Origin: Herbaspirillum sp. ST 5-3
Lineage (GTDB): Bacteria; Pseudomonadota; Gammaproteobacteria; Burkholderiales; Burkholderiaceae_D
Direction: 5' to 3'
NCBI RefSeq assembly: GCF_004804275.1
Contig: NZ_STGI01000009.1
Coordinates: 174,817 to 238,816 of the forward strand
DNA length: 64,000 nucleotides
The notes beneath the pieces were generated by a model. It was not told where the DNA came from. It saw only the letters and a list, made by a program, of their open reading frames with translations, and did not search any database. Positions 17,162-26,287 of the stretch are shown here, in pieces (positions within the stretch are counted from its first letter, which is position 1; every line of letters begins with the position of its first letter). A program made the translations under genes and the position numbers.

Positions 17162-18394
17162 TTAAAGGAGCGTCTTCGCCAGTGCCTCCAGCTGCACACG
17201 GTACTCCTGCTCATTGAGCTGTCTGCGCGCAACACCGCTTTCAAACGCGGCAGTAGCAATCAGGGGTGTGACGCCGGTCAGCAAGCGCTTGTCCAGCAAG
17301 GTCGGCACGATGTACTCCTTGCCAAATTGCTCGTCGTCGCGCGCCATTGCAGCCAGTGCAACAACACAGGCGCGCTTCATTGCCTGGTTGATGGTCGTCG
17401 CGGCGGAGTCGAGTGCGGCGCGGAACAGGTAGGGGAAGCACAAGGCATTGTTGATCTGGTTGGGATAGTCGGAGCGGCCGGTGGCGATGATCGCATCCGG
17501 CGCCACTTCCCGCACCAGTTCCGGCCGCAGCTCCGGCTCGGGATTGGCGAGCGTGAACACGATCGGCTTGGCAGCCATCTTTTGCACGTCCTCCTGCTTG
17601 AGCAGGCCGGGGCCCGACACGCCGAGGAAGACATCGGCCATGCCGATCACGTCGGAGAGGGTTCTGGCCGATGTCGCTTGTGCCCAGGCCCGCTTTTCTT
17701 CCGTCAGTTCACGCTCGGTGGTGAGAACGCCGCGGCTGTCGCAGACATAGACGTTTTCGCGGCGCACGCCGAGATCGATCAGCATGTCGAGACAGGCCAT
17801 CGCCGCCGCACCGGCGCCGGAGCAGACGACCTTCACCTTGGAGACATCGCGCCCGGTCAGTTGCACCGCATTCAGGAAGCCGGCGCCGACCACGATCGCT
17901 GTACCGTGCTGGTCATCATGGAAAACCGGGATCGACAAACGTTCGCGCAGCCGGCGCTCGACGTAAAAGCATTCCGGCGCCTTGATGTCTTCCAGGTTGA
18001 TGCCGCCAAAGGTCGGATGCAATGCGGCGACGATCTCGACCAGCTTTTCCGGGTCGGTTTCGTCGATCTCGATATCGAAGGAATCAATGCCCGCGAACTT
18101 CTTGAAGAGCACCGCCTTGCCTTCCATGACCGGCTTGCCGGCGAGCGCGCCGATGTCGCCCAGGCCCAGCACCGCGGTGCCGTTGGTAATGACGCCGACC
18201 AGGTTTCCCTTTGCGGTGTATTCATAGGCTTTGGCCGGATCCTTGTTGATTTCGACGCAAGGGACCGCGACGCCGGGCGAATAGGCCAATGCCAGGTCGG
18301 CCTGCGTGGCAACCGGCTTGGTGACCTGGATGGCGAGCTTGCCGCGTTGGCCGGCGGAGTGATATTGGAGTGCTTGTTTTTCCAGCGTATTCAT
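17162..18394 (-). CDS. Malic enzyme, short form
   Basis: 410 residues from ATG 18394. It oxidatively decarboxylates malate to pyruvate with NAD(P)+. Malic N-domain: [51 protein letters not shown] and [13 protein letters not shown]-binding domain: [20 protein letters not shown]. MaeB enzymes of many proteobacteria are ~750 residues with a C-terminal phosphotransacetylase-like domain; here the chain stops after the dehydrogenase core, as in the short form. Cofactor preference cannot be read. It is preceded by a long structured non-coding stretch. Confidence 0.93.
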   Translation of the reverse strand: MNTLEKQALQYHSAGQRGKLAIQVTKPVATQADLALAYSPGVAVPCVEINKDPAKAYEYTAKGNLVGVITNGTAVLGLGDIGALAGKPVMEGKAVLFKKFAGIDSFDIEIDETDPEKLVEIVAALHPTFGGINLEDIKAPECFYVERRLRERLSIPVFHDDQHGTAIVVGAGFLNAVQLTGRDVSKVKVVCSGAGAAAMACLDMLIDLGVRRENVYVCDSRGVLTTERELTEEKRAWAQATSARTLSDVIGMADVFLGVSGPGLLKQEDVQKMAAKPIVFTLANPEPELRPELVREVAPDAIIATGRSDYPNQINNALCFPYLFRAALDSAATTINQAMKRACVVALAAMARDDEQFGKEYIVPTLLDKRLLTGVTPLIATAAFESGVARRQLNEQEYRVQLEALAKTLL

Positions 18395-18934
18395 GTTGTC
18401 GTTGTCAGTAAATGGTAATCGTCAGCAGTTCTTGTAAGAGAACGTTCGAAAGCCGCAACATGCGCCGCCATGCGCGGCACCGCGCCTGCCGGGATGCCGG
18501 CGACGCCACGGTTTTCGAACGGGCTCGTTGTATGTCAACGCATCTGTGGCCCGTCTGGTGCGGACTTCGGATTGCTTCACGATGTCGCAAGCGAACTCCA
18601 GCCCGACGGGTCTTGGAGTAAGCAAACGACATCCGCTCGCGCGCGGGCGCGAAGCAGAGACGCAACACTGGGGATCTCTCGTGCAAACGTTCTTGCCATC
18701 GTTTGCGGTGTGCACAAAGGCGGGTAGTCTTTGGCGTTCCGTAGGGAGGCAACATGTCGCAAAGTGCGTTGCGACATTTCCTGGTCTCTCCCGCTGATAG
18801 GGGAAAGGAGGTAAACAGCATTCTCCTGCGGGCACCGCTCAACTTGCTGATGGACGGGCCCGAAAGAGCGTATAGCCTAGCACACTATGGTCTGCATGGC
18901 ATCGCTTTTGTGCAAAGACGACGCCCTTGCGCGC
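18395..18934. promoter_or_regulatory. 540-bp structured intergenic region upstream of malic enzyme
   Basis: Only overlapping short frames without ribosome-binding sites; no gene supported. Three structures stand out. CGTTCGAAA (18443-18451) and TTTCGAACG (18513-18521) bracket a GC-rich self-complementary segment just before the malic enzyme start. ATGTCGCAA (18754-18762) and TTGCGACAT (18769-18777) form a perfect 9-bp hairpin, itself inside a 5-bp GGGAG/CTCCC pair. A third ATGTCGCAA copy is at 18582-18590. It could be a long leader, a small RNA, or operator sites for a regulator recognising TTGCGACAT. Confidence 0.5.
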
Positions 18935-19297
18935 TCACCGAAATGCTTCGGCCAGAGACATGACACGCGGATGAATCGTGACGTTGAAGCGGGCAAAAAC
19001 TTCTTCCATTTTTTTCAGATTGGCTTCGCGTTCGCCGTCGGTCCAGCCTTCAAAGATATCGGAGCCGGCTTTCTGGAAATGCAGGTCGACGATTTTCTTT
19101 CCGTCGTGATGCGTATAAGGCTTGGAAAGCACCTGCTTGAAACCCATCGACTCCACCGCTTCGATGAAACCGGCCGGCGGATCGCTGGCATCCACCGCGA
19201 CGTAAATCATGTAGGTCTTTCCCGGTGGCTTGGCTGCAACATCCACTGCATACACACCCGGTGCAACCGGCGCCGAAGTACTCTTCAGAAATAGCAT
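18935..19297 (-). CDS. Hypothetical protein
   Basis: 120 residues from ATG 19297, with AAGGGAAG upstream. Soluble, no signal peptide; single alpha/beta domain of unknown family (KTYMIYVAVDASDPPAGFIE; ESMGFKQVLSKPYTHHDGKK; ANLKKMEEVFARFNVTIHPR). It lies 540 bp upstream of malic enzyme on the same strand. No function can be assigned. Confidence 0.6.
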   Translation of the reverse strand: MLFLKSTSAPVAPGVYAVDVAAKPPGKTYMIYVAVDASDPPAGFIEAVESMGFKQVLSKPYTHHDGKKIVDLHFQKAGSDIFEGWTDGEREANLKKMEEVFARFNVTIHPRVMSLAEAFR

Positions 19298-19449
19298 CCG
19301 CTTCCCTTTTTACTTTTATTCGACGCAGTCCGGACAGGCGACCCGCCACTCCTTCGAAATATGCCACTAATCGTTCCGATCAGCAATTATCGGATGCCAC
19401 GCCTGTGTTATCGTAACAAGTCGACAATGTTTTCCGGAGCCAACGAACA

Positions 19450-20115
19450 ATGTTCATCGGCCATTATTCCGCTGCCTTTGCGGCCAGGCGTGCCGCGCCC
19501 GCCGTGTCGCTGCCGGCGTATTTCATCGCATGCCAACTGGTCGACCTGTGCTGGAGCGTGCTGGTCCTTCTCGGCGTTGAAAAGCTGCGTGTGATACCGG
19601 GCTTTACCGCATCCAACGGACTGGATCTCTATTTCATGCCGTACACGCACAGTCTGGCGGCGGCAATCATCTGGTCGCTTGGCGCCGCCCTCCTGTTCTG
19701 GCTCTTCACCTCCTCGCTTGCGGCGCGCTTGCGCACGGCGGCGGTGGTCGGGATGGCGGTTGGCTCGCACTGGCTGCTTGACCTGCTGGTGCATGTTCCC
19801 GATCTGCCCCTGTGGTTCGATGATGTGAAAGTGGGCCTGGGATGGTGGAATTACCGCGCTTTCGCCTTGTTGCTGGAGCTGGCCTTGTTGTGGGCGGGCG
19901 TGCTGCTTTGCCTGGGGCGTATTGCGGAAAACCGCGCACGATATCTGGTGCTGGCCATCCTGATGAGCGCCATTCAGGTATCGAGTCTGATCTTGCAACC
20001 GGCACAAGCCGAGATGGTCGCACTCGAATTGCTGGCGACACACGCCGCCTTGGTTGGCGGCGCGTGGTGGGCGTGCAAGCGACCGGCCGCATCCGCGCTG
20101 CCGGAAGCCGCGTGA
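19450..20115 (+). CDS. Integral membrane protein (metal-dependent hydrolase-like)
   Basis: 221 residues with six or seven hydrophobic helices. Conserved polar positions sit in or near membrane segments: GHYSAAFAAR at the start, PYTHSLAAAI, and GSHWLLDLLVHVPDLP. The THS and H-x3-D-x3-H pattern recalls the YdjM/DUF457-type inner-membrane metal-dependent hydrolase-like family, but I have not confirmed membership. It converges on the MFS gene, with 13 bp between. Confidence 0.6.
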   Translation: MFIGHYSAAFAARRAAPAVSLPAYFIACQLVDLCWSVLVLLGVEKLRVIPGFTASNGLDLYFMPYTHSLAAAIIWSLGAALLFWLFTSSLAARLRTAAVVGMAVGSHWLLDLLVHVPDLPLWFDDVKVGLGWWNYRAFALLLELALLWAGVLLCLGRIAENRARYLVLAILMSAIQVSSLILQPAQAEMVALELLATHAALVGGAWWACKRPAASALPEAA

Positions 20116-20128
20116 GCGCCATCACCCC

Positions 20129-21325
20129 TCATGCATCGGCCGGCTTCTTCGTCAGCACCAGCGCGCCGGCCACAAGCAGAATTGCAGCCGTGATCAAGGC
20201 CGGCGCAAAACCGCCATTGCCGCCGACGCTCGCCGAAATGGTCAAGGGCCCGGCAATCTGACCTGCTGCAAACGCTGATGTCATCGCAGCAAGCAGCACG
20301 GTGGCGTTGCGTCCCGCGATGCGCTTGGCCTCCTGCAAGGCTACCAGCGTAATCACCATGAAGGTGCCGCCGACGCACAGGGCGGCGGCGAAAATCGTCG
20401 GCAACCCCGGCCAGAGCGCCGGCAGTGCGATGCCGGCCGCCATGATGATATGGCTTGTCTTCCATATGTCGCGATTGCTCGCGTGCCTGAGCAGGATGGA
20501 CACCGTCAGCGTGGACAGCGCCGCCGCGACACCGAATACCGGCCACGACCAGGCGAACAATGGTGAACCGTGCAGCGCATTTCTGGCCATCACGGGGAGA
20601 AACGTCGCCGGGATGATGTAGCCGAAACCGAAAATGCCGTAACAGCAGACCAGGCGTATGGCATCCGCCGTCCATGGATAGCGGCCATGTGCAGCAGCCT
20701 GCGCACTGCCCATCGGCACTTCATGCGGCGGGAAGAAACGCCAGCTCGCTGCCGTTGCCAGCAAGGACAGCAATCCGAGCGTCAACCATGCCTGGCCGGA
20801 ATGCGCGGCAAGCCGAATCAGCACGATGCACAGCAGGCCCGCAGTCGCAATCCCGCTTCCGACGCCGGCAAATACCAGGCTGTTGAGAAACGGCCGCTGA
20901 TAAGCCGCGAGCGTCTCCATGCACCATGCCGACACCGAAATCAGCACCCAGGCGCTCGCCACACCGGCCAGCAGACGCAGCAGCAGCCAGACCGCGAACG
21001 GCATGTGCCAGCCCATCGCGAGCGTGGTAATTCCAATTGCCAGCAACCCGGCGCGGATCGCCCGCTCCGGGCGAATGCGTATTGCCATCGCGCTCAAGGC
21101 GCCAAGCAGATAACCGATGTAATTGGAGGACGCCAGCAGCCCGCCATCGGAAATCGACAAGCCGGAATCCTGCAGCATCATCGGCAATATCGGCGTAAAG
21201 GCGAATCGCCCGATGCCCATCGCTACGGCTAGTGCGGCAAGCCCGGCCAGCGCTTTCGCAAGCGGTGAGGAAGTCATGCCAGGCGCGCGTGACTGAGCCG
21301 CAAGTGTGTTTTTTTCGTTGTGCAT
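20129..21325 (-). CDS. MFS transporter, YbfB/YjiJ family
   Basis: 398 residues from ATG 21325 (an internal ATG at 21277 would also leave the first helix intact). Twelve hydrophobic segments. The first has the family signature LAVAMGIGRFAFTPILPMML, followed by GLSISDGGLLASSNYIGYLL. An inner-membrane secondary transporter whose substrate is unknown. It is preceded by a 352-bp region shared with the divergent CHRD lipoprotein gene. Confidence 0.88.
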   Translation of the reverse strand: MHNEKNTLAAQSRAPGMTSSPLAKALAGLAALAVAMGIGRFAFTPILPMMLQDSGLSISDGGLLASSNYIGYLLGALSAMAIRIRPERAIRAGLLAIGITTLAMGWHMPFAVWLLLRLLAGVASAWVLISVSAWCMETLAAYQRPFLNSLVFAGVGSGIATAGLLCIVLIRLAAHSGQAWLTLGLLSLLATAASWRFFPPHEVPMGSAQAAAHGRYPWTADAIRLVCCYGIFGFGYIIPATFLPVMARNALHGSPLFAWSWPVFGVAAALSTLTVSILLRHASNRDIWKTSHIIMAAGIALPALWPGLPTIFAAALCVGGTFMVITLVALQEAKRIAGRNATVLLAAMTSAFAAGQIAGPLTISASVGGNGGFAPALITAAILLVAGALVLTKKPADA

Positions 21326-21677
21326 GACGCAAGTCTACCTTGGCCTTCCGGTTTGGAAAAATCAGCTGCGCGGAATTGCCGGCATGGCGCAGCGCCGATG
21401 CACACAAGCCGGTGGCGGGCGCACACTGCGACTGCCTCAATACTTCCTTCTGAACTCCGCTGCCAGGACTGCATCTCAAGATTATTCGCTGCGTCGCCGC
21501 TTCGCATGGTGTTCTTTCCGGCATATCGACGTTCATCAGTGTTCCGAAGGGAAAAATGCGCGTGGGCCTGACACGTACATTGATGTCATCGACCGGTCGC
21601 GTTGAACACCGTTCATCAACCGTTGCCGCCCTGCTTCGAAATGTGTGCATCTGCCCGACACGGTCAGGAGGCCCTCC
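21326..21677. promoter_or_regulatory. 352-bp divergent intergenic region
   Basis: Separates the start of the MFS gene (minus) from that of the CHRD lipoprotein gene (plus; AGGAGG at 21667-21672 before ATG 21678). No gene, clear promoter or notable repeat seen. Confidence 0.35.
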
Positions 21678-22844
21678 ATGAAATTCTTCAGCAACCGGTT
21701 CATTTCCCATGCATGTCTTGCCATCGCGGCAATTGCATTACTCTCCTGCGGTGGTGGTGGCGGCGACAGCGGGGTCACAACGAATACCTCCACGACGTCC
21801 GCCTCGATTCAGGCAGCGGAACGGGAGCTGGGCGATGCCTTCGCGGCCTCGCTGTCCGGCCCGCAAGAGACACCGCCCACAAACAGTGTCGCATTGGGAT
21901 CGGGAACCCTGGTACTCAATGCGAGCACGCGCGAGATGACGGCGATCGTGACGACGACCGGCATTACCGGCACGGCCGCGCATATCCACCAGGGTCCGCC
22001 AGGCACAGCGGGCCCGATCGTTTTTCCACTGAGCGAGACCATTCCCGGCAGCGGAATATGGACCACGCACGCCACGCTGACGGATGACCAGGTGAACACG
22101 CTGCGATCAGGCAATTACTATTTCAATGTGCACAGTGCCGCATTTCCGAACGGGGAAATCCGCGGCCAGATCCTGTCGGAAGACCCCAACGCCAATCGGA
22201 CCGCCAGCGTCAATACCGGCACTACGAGCACCAGCGCCAACGTCCCGGCCGCGCTTCCATCCATCGCGAATTTTCTTTCCGCCTTGCGCGGATCACAGGA
22301 AGTGCCGCCCAACGTCAGCAGCGCGCACGGTTCAGGGACGATCGTGATCGATCCGAACACGCGGCAAATGATCGCTGCGCTCACCACCACAGGTATCGCG
22401 GGAACCGCCGCGCATATTCATCAAGGCGCCCCCGGCATTGCCGGGCCGATCATCGTCTCGCTGGTTTCCGCCGGGCCGGGAAGCCCGGTCTGGCTGGCTC
22501 GCACAACGCTCACGACAGCCCAGTACGACGCGCTGCGTGCCGGCAACCTCTACTTCAATGTACATAGTGCAGCGTTTCCGGACGGAGAAATTCGCGGACA
22601 GATCGTACCGCAGCAGCACTTTATCGGACACCTGATTCAGGCGAGCAATACCGGCGACTTGAGCGGCCTCGCCAACCCGCTCAATATCGGTGGTACGGGC
22701 ACATCCGGCAGTAGCGCCCTCACTCCCCCCAGCTTCGGGCCGACGGGAAGTACGACCGGGACCATCAGCATCCCGGGCGGCATGTCGGGAACAGGCACAG
22801 GGACGAGTACGGGGATGAGTTCGGGAGCAGGACTCGGGTTCTGA
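21678..22844 (+). CDS. Lipoprotein with two CHRD domains
   Basis: 388 residues from ATG 21678 (AGGAGG upstream). Lipobox LLSC at Cys24, then a Gly-rich tether. Two tandem CHRD (chordin) domains, residues ~47-155 and ~190-300, each with G-x-Q-E-x-P-P, TTTGI-[TA]-GTAAHIHQG and the closing YFNVHSAAFP-[ND]-GEIRGQI. The copies are very similar, so they come from an internal duplication. The last ~85 residues are a low-complexity Gly/Ser/Thr/Pro tail. CHRD domains are found in exported bacterial proteins of unknown role; the conserved His may bind metal. Envelope-anchored. Confidence 0.9.
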   Translation: MKFFSNRFISHACLAIAAIALLSCGGGGGDSGVTTNTSTTSASIQAAERELGDAFAASLSGPQETPPTNSVALGSGTLVLNASTREMTAIVTTTGITGTAAHIHQGPPGTAGPIVFPLSETIPGSGIWTTHATLTDDQVNTLRSGNYYFNVHSAAFPNGEIRGQILSEDPNANRTASVNTGTTSTSANVPAALPSIANFLSALRGSQEVPPNVSSAHGSGTIVIDPNTRQMIAALTTTGIAGTAAHIHQGAPGIAGPIIVSLVSAGPGSPVWLARTTLTTAQYDALRAGNLYFNVHSAAFPDGEIRGQIVPQQHFIGHLIQASNTGDLSGLANPLNIGGTGTSGSSALTPPSFGPTGSTTGTISIPGGMSGTGTGTSTGMSSGAGLGF

Positions 22845-22854
22845 AGCGTGCAGG

Positions 22855-23181
22855 CTAGGCCTGCCACACGCCGTATCCGGCTTCGCGCAGGCCGATCGCG
22901 AGTTCGACTTCCATTTCGCGCGCGCCGCTGTAAGGCATGGGGTTATACATCTCGTACAGTTCGGGCAGCAGCCGCAGCCCGAATTCCTGCACGTAGCGGT
23001 TAGCCTGGATGCCGGCCTTGTGCTTGTCGAAACGCAGGTCCGGATTGAGTCCGGTCATGCCGACATACACGCAGGGTTTGCCCTCGATGTAGTCGGGATT
23101 GGATTTCCGGAAGCGCCCTTCGTACAGAACATCCTTCGAGAGTTCAACCACGTACACGTGATAGTGGTAGCGGCGTCCCAT
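22855..23181 (-). CDS. GIY-YIG-like small protein
   Basis: 108 residues from ATG 23181 (AGAGGA upstream). The sequence follows a GIY-YIG fold: YHVYVVEL at the first strand, CVYVGMTGLNPDLRFDKH for the second strand plus helix, and a late EVELAIGLREAGYGVW containing the conserved Glu. The Tyr pair and an Arg (RFDKH) are present, so it may be catalytic. Small stand-alone GIY-YIG proteins have unclear roles. It is 10 bp from the convergent CHRD gene and on the same strand as the DUF3617 gene. Confidence 0.65.
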   Translation of the reverse strand: MGRRYHYHVYVVELSKDVLYEGRFRKSNPDYIEGKPCVYVGMTGLNPDLRFDKHKAGIQANRYVQEFGLRLLPELYEMYNPMPYSGAREMEVELAIGLREAGYGVWQA

Positions 23182-23220
23182 CGCTGTCCTCTGTCCGGAA
23201 AATCCCTGCGCGGCAAGCGA

Positions 23221-23754
23221 TCACTTCTTCGGCATCATCTCGCCAACCGGCTTCACGGCGCCGCAATCGGAAGCCAGCCACTTGCCACTGGTCTCGTGAT
23301 GCAGGTTGACGGGCTGTCCATGCATTGTTCCCTTGAAATCATAGGTCGACGTAAAGCTCTCGTTGCCCGAGAACGTACCTTTCGCCTTGCCCTCGCCCTT
23401 CATCTGCTGGCCATTGCAGACCACATCGACGCTGTAGGTATTGCCGCTGCGCTGATAATTCTTCGACTGGCAACCGGTGTCCTTCTGATTCATGGCGGGA
23501 GGCTGGTCGGCTTCGGCCATCTGCCTGGTGATGCACACCTTGGTTACCATTGCGCCATCCTGTATCTGCGGTACATTCACGCCCATCTTGCGCATCTGCT
23601 CCATCTGCTCGGGCGGCATCTTCGGCATGTTTTTCAGTTCATCCGACGTCATTTTCATTTCCCACAGGCCGGGCTTCATCTGGCCGGCAGCGAGTGCAGT
23701 AACGGAAACAGACAACATGGAACAGAGCAACAGCGAGGCAGTGAGTGTGCGCAT
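23221..23754 (-). CDS. DUF3617 exported protein
   Basis: 177 residues from ATG 23754, with GGGAGA upstream and a signal peptide ending near ALAAG. The family signature GLWEM(K) follows directly (QMKPGLWEMKMTSDEL), then a Met-rich segment (KMPPEQMEQMRKMGVNVPQI) and paired Cys (VCITRQ, GCQSKNY, VCNGQQM, DCGAV). DUF3617 proteins are periplasmic or outer-envelope beta proteins of unknown function. Confidence 0.85.
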   Translation of the reverse strand: MRTLTASLLLCSMLSVSVTALAAGQMKPGLWEMKMTSDELKNMPKMPPEQMEQMRKMGVNVPQIQDGAMVTKVCITRQMAEADQPPAMNQKDTGCQSKNYQRSGNTYSVDVVCNGQQMKGEGKAKGTFSGNESFTSTYDFKGTMHGQPVNLHHETSGKWLASDCGAVKPVGEMMPKK

Positions 23755-23907
23755 GAGGTCTCCCGGAATGGTGAAAAAGAGGGTGAACACAGGATCGGGC
23801 GGATGCCCGCGTCGTGTATTGCATTCTATCAAAGCCGCATCGGAAGGCCTGGAATATGCTTGAGCGCAGCCCCTCGTTCATGCACTTGTGGTAGCCTTGC
23901 CCTTGTC

Positions 23908-25605
23908 ATGTATACACAGTTTTTCAGGCTGAAACAGACGCCGTTCTCGATTTCGCCGGACCCGCGCTATCTGTTCATGAGCGAGCGCCATCGCGAGGCG
24001 CTTGCGCATCTGCTGTACGGCGTCGACGCCGGCGGCGGGATCGTGCTGCTGACCGGCGACATCGGCACCGGAAAGACCACCATCTGCCGCTGCTTCCTCG
24101 AACAGGCGCCGGGCAACTGCAACCTCGCCTATATCTTCAATCCCAAGCTGACCGTCATCGAGCTGCTGCAGGCGGTCTGCGAAGAATTCCATGTCGTGTG
24201 CCAACCGGGCGGTGGCGTCAAGGATTACATCGATGCGCTCAACCGCTTCCTGCTGTCGGCGCATGCCGAGCGCAGGAACAATGTACTGATCATCGATGAG
24301 GCGCAGAATCTTTCCCCCGACGTGCTCGAGCAGTTGCGTCTGCTGACCAACCTGGAGACCAACGAGCGCAAGCTGTTGCAGATTATCCTGATCGGCCAGC
24401 CGGAACTGCGCGCGATGCTGCTGCGTCCGGAGCTGGAGCAGTTGGCGCAACGCGTCATCGCGCACTACCACCTCTCGGCGCTGTCGGAACAGGAAACCGC
24501 CAGCTACATCCAGCACCGCCTCACGACCGCCGGCCTGACCGGCGCGGCGCCCTTCCAGCAGCCGCAGATGAAGCAGATCCACCGGCTCACGCTCGGCATT
24601 CCGCGACGCATCAACCTGTTGTGCGATCGGGCGATGCTTGGCGCGTACGCAAACGGTGCGCATGAAATCGATCGCGAGACCATCGAGCACGCATCCGGCG
24701 AGCTGTTCATCAATCAGGACAGCCAGACGCCCCGCAAGCGGCGGCACTGGAGCGCGGCAGCACTCGGCTTGCTCGCCGCTTTACTGGCTGGCGGCGCCGC
24801 ATGGTCGCTAAGCGACGAATCGGTACTGAAAGAGGTGCGCGCCAGATGGTCCGCCCCGGCTGCCGACGAACGCGTCAAGCTGGTCGAGCACAAGGACGCG
24901 CCCGCTCCCGTCCCCGAAAAAATCGTGCAGCCCGCGGCCTCCGCCGCACCGCCGGTCGAAACCGAAAAAAACAGGGAGCCCATCATCTCGGTACAGGACG
25001 GTCGCATCCTCGCCGGACTGGGCAGCGAGCAGGATGCCGTACGCGAACTGTCGTCGCTGTGGAATGTGACGCTTGCGGGCGACGAGCCATGCGATACGGC
25101 CAGGGACAGCGGTTTGCGCTGCCATCGCAGCAACAGTGGATTCGCCGAGCTGAGGAAGCTGGACCGCCCCGCTGCCCTCAAGCTTTACGATGCCGAGAAC
25201 AAGGTTTCCTACGCCTTGCTGACCAGCCTCGGCGACGCCGGAGCGAGCCTGCGGGTGGGCGACGCGGTACAGAATGTGACGCTGACCGAATTGACACGTC
25301 ACTTCCGCGGCGAATTCATCACCTTGTGGCGTGCCCCGGAGGGCTTCGCCGGTACAGTGGGCCTCGGCCGCATCGGACCGGAGGTCGATTGGATCGCAAC
25401 CCAGCTCGCCAAGGTCAACGACCTTGAAGCGCCGGCCGCCGGCCAGGCATTCGGACCGGCGATGCAGAATCAGGTACGCCTGTTCCAGCGCGCGCATGGC
25501 TTGTTCGTGGACGGCATTGCCGGTCCGGTGACGGTCATGTTCATCAATCGCATCGCCGGCATCGTCGAGCCGCACCTGCGTGAATATCCGGTATCGGGAG
25601 AGTAA
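23908..25605 (+). CDS. gspA: ExeA/GspA-type secretion ATPase with peptidoglycan-binding domain
   Basis: 565 residues from ATG 23908 (MYTQFFRLKQTPFSISPDPR, the classic ExeA start). N-terminal AAA ATPase with Walker A GDIGTGKTT and Walker B NVLIIDEAQ. One transmembrane helix at ~279-300, then a periplasmic part with a peptidoglycan-binding_1 domain near the C terminus (FQRAHGLFVDGIAGPVTVMF). In type II secretion ExeA/GspA works with ExeB/GspB to insert the secretin through the cell wall. gspB starts 3 bp downstream; the core T2SS genes are not in this window. Confidence 0.92.
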   Translation: MYTQFFRLKQTPFSISPDPRYLFMSERHREALAHLLYGVDAGGGIVLLTGDIGTGKTTICRCFLEQAPGNCNLAYIFNPKLTVIELLQAVCEEFHVVCQPGGGVKDYIDALNRFLLSAHAERRNNVLIIDEAQNLSPDVLEQLRLLTNLETNERKLLQIILIGQPELRAMLLRPELEQLAQRVIAHYHLSALSEQETASYIQHRLTTAGLTGAAPFQQPQMKQIHRLTLGIPRRINLLCDRAMLGAYANGAHEIDRETIEHASGELFINQDSQTPRKRRHWSAAALGLLAALLAGGAAWSLSDESVLKEVRARWSAPAADERVKLVEHKDAPAPVPEKIVQPAASAAPPVETEKNREPIISVQDGRILAGLGSEQDAVRELSSLWNVTLAGDEPCDTARDSGLRCHRSNSGFAELRKLDRPAALKLYDAENKVSYALLTSLGDAGASLRVGDAVQNVTLTELTRHFRGEFITLWRAPEGFAGTVGLGRIGPEVDWIATQLAKVNDLEAPAAGQAFGPAMQNQVRLFQRAHGLFVDGIAGPVTVMFINRIAGIVEPHLREYPVSGE

Positions 25606-25608
25606 TCA

Positions 25609-26277
25609 ATGTCGTATATTCTCGATGCGCTCAGAAGGGCCGAGGCGGAACGCCGGATCGGCGTATCGAATCCATCCTACTCGCCGTCCGTTCTCGCCGG
25701 ACGCGGCGAACGCTCCGCCTCCCGCTGGCCGCGGCGATGGTGGATTGCACTGCCCGCCCTGGCCATTGCGGCCGCAGGCGGCGCGTGGTTTGGTGCGAGC
25801 CAGGAGAAGAAACCGGTTGCTGCTGCAACGGTCCCTGTCGTGCCAGCGCCGCAGGTGCAGATTGCAGAGAAAGCCCCAGCCTCCTCAGCCAAGACTGCTG
25901 CGTTCCCTGCGCCGGTTCCGAAGGAGGCCGCAGCGGAGCCGCCTGCATCGGCGAGGGAAAGCATTGCGCACAAGACGCCGGGCCGGAAGACGCATCCGAA
26001 GACTGTCGAATCAAGGCCCGCACCGGCACCCAAGGCGCCCGAAGAGCCGGCTGTCGCGACGCTGCGCGAGCTGCCGGCACAAATTCAAGGAGAGATCCCT
26101 TCGCTCACCATCGGCGGCTACATCTATTCCAGCAGCAAGGCGGACCGCACCGTCTTGATCAACAAGACGCTGCTGCATGAAGGCGACGAGGTCGTACCTG
26201 GGCTGCGCCTGGAGAAGCTGATGCCCAACGGGATGGTGCTGAACTACAAGGGATATCGCTACCGCGCGTCGTATTAA
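25609..26277 (+). CDS. gspB: General secretion pathway protein B
   Basis: 222 residues; the N terminus is the family hallmark MSYILDALRRAEAERRIG. One transmembrane helix (~42-63), a Pro/Ala-rich periplasmic linker (~70-155), and the C-terminal T2SSB domain (IPSLTIGGYIYSSSKADRTV; LHEGDEVVPGLRLEKLMPNG). Partner of the upstream GspA/ExeA, and co-transcribed with it. It acts in the inner membrane and periplasm during secretin assembly. Confidence 0.92.
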   Translation: MSYILDALRRAEAERRIGVSNPSYSPSVLAGRGERSASRWPRRWWIALPALAIAAAGGAWFGASQEKKPVAAATVPVVPAPQVQIAEKAPASSAKTAAFPAPVPKEAAAEPPASARESIAHKTPGRKTHPKTVESRPAPAPKAPEEPAVATLRELPAQIQGEIPSLTIGGYIYSSSKADRTVLINKTLLHEGDEVVPGLRLEKLMPNGMVLNYKGYRYRASY

Positions 26278-26287
26278 GCGCGCGGCG

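Noticed and set aside
18443..18521. TTCGAA-containing segments that recall a tRNA T-loop
   Set aside because: No acceptor, D or anticodon arm could be drawn; the two TTCGAA copies are simply arms of an inverted repeat.
18744..18800. GGGAGAG-like sequence upstream of malic enzyme resembling a glycine riboswitch start
   Set aside because: The remaining conserved glycine-aptamer segments are absent; the local fold is a plain hairpin.
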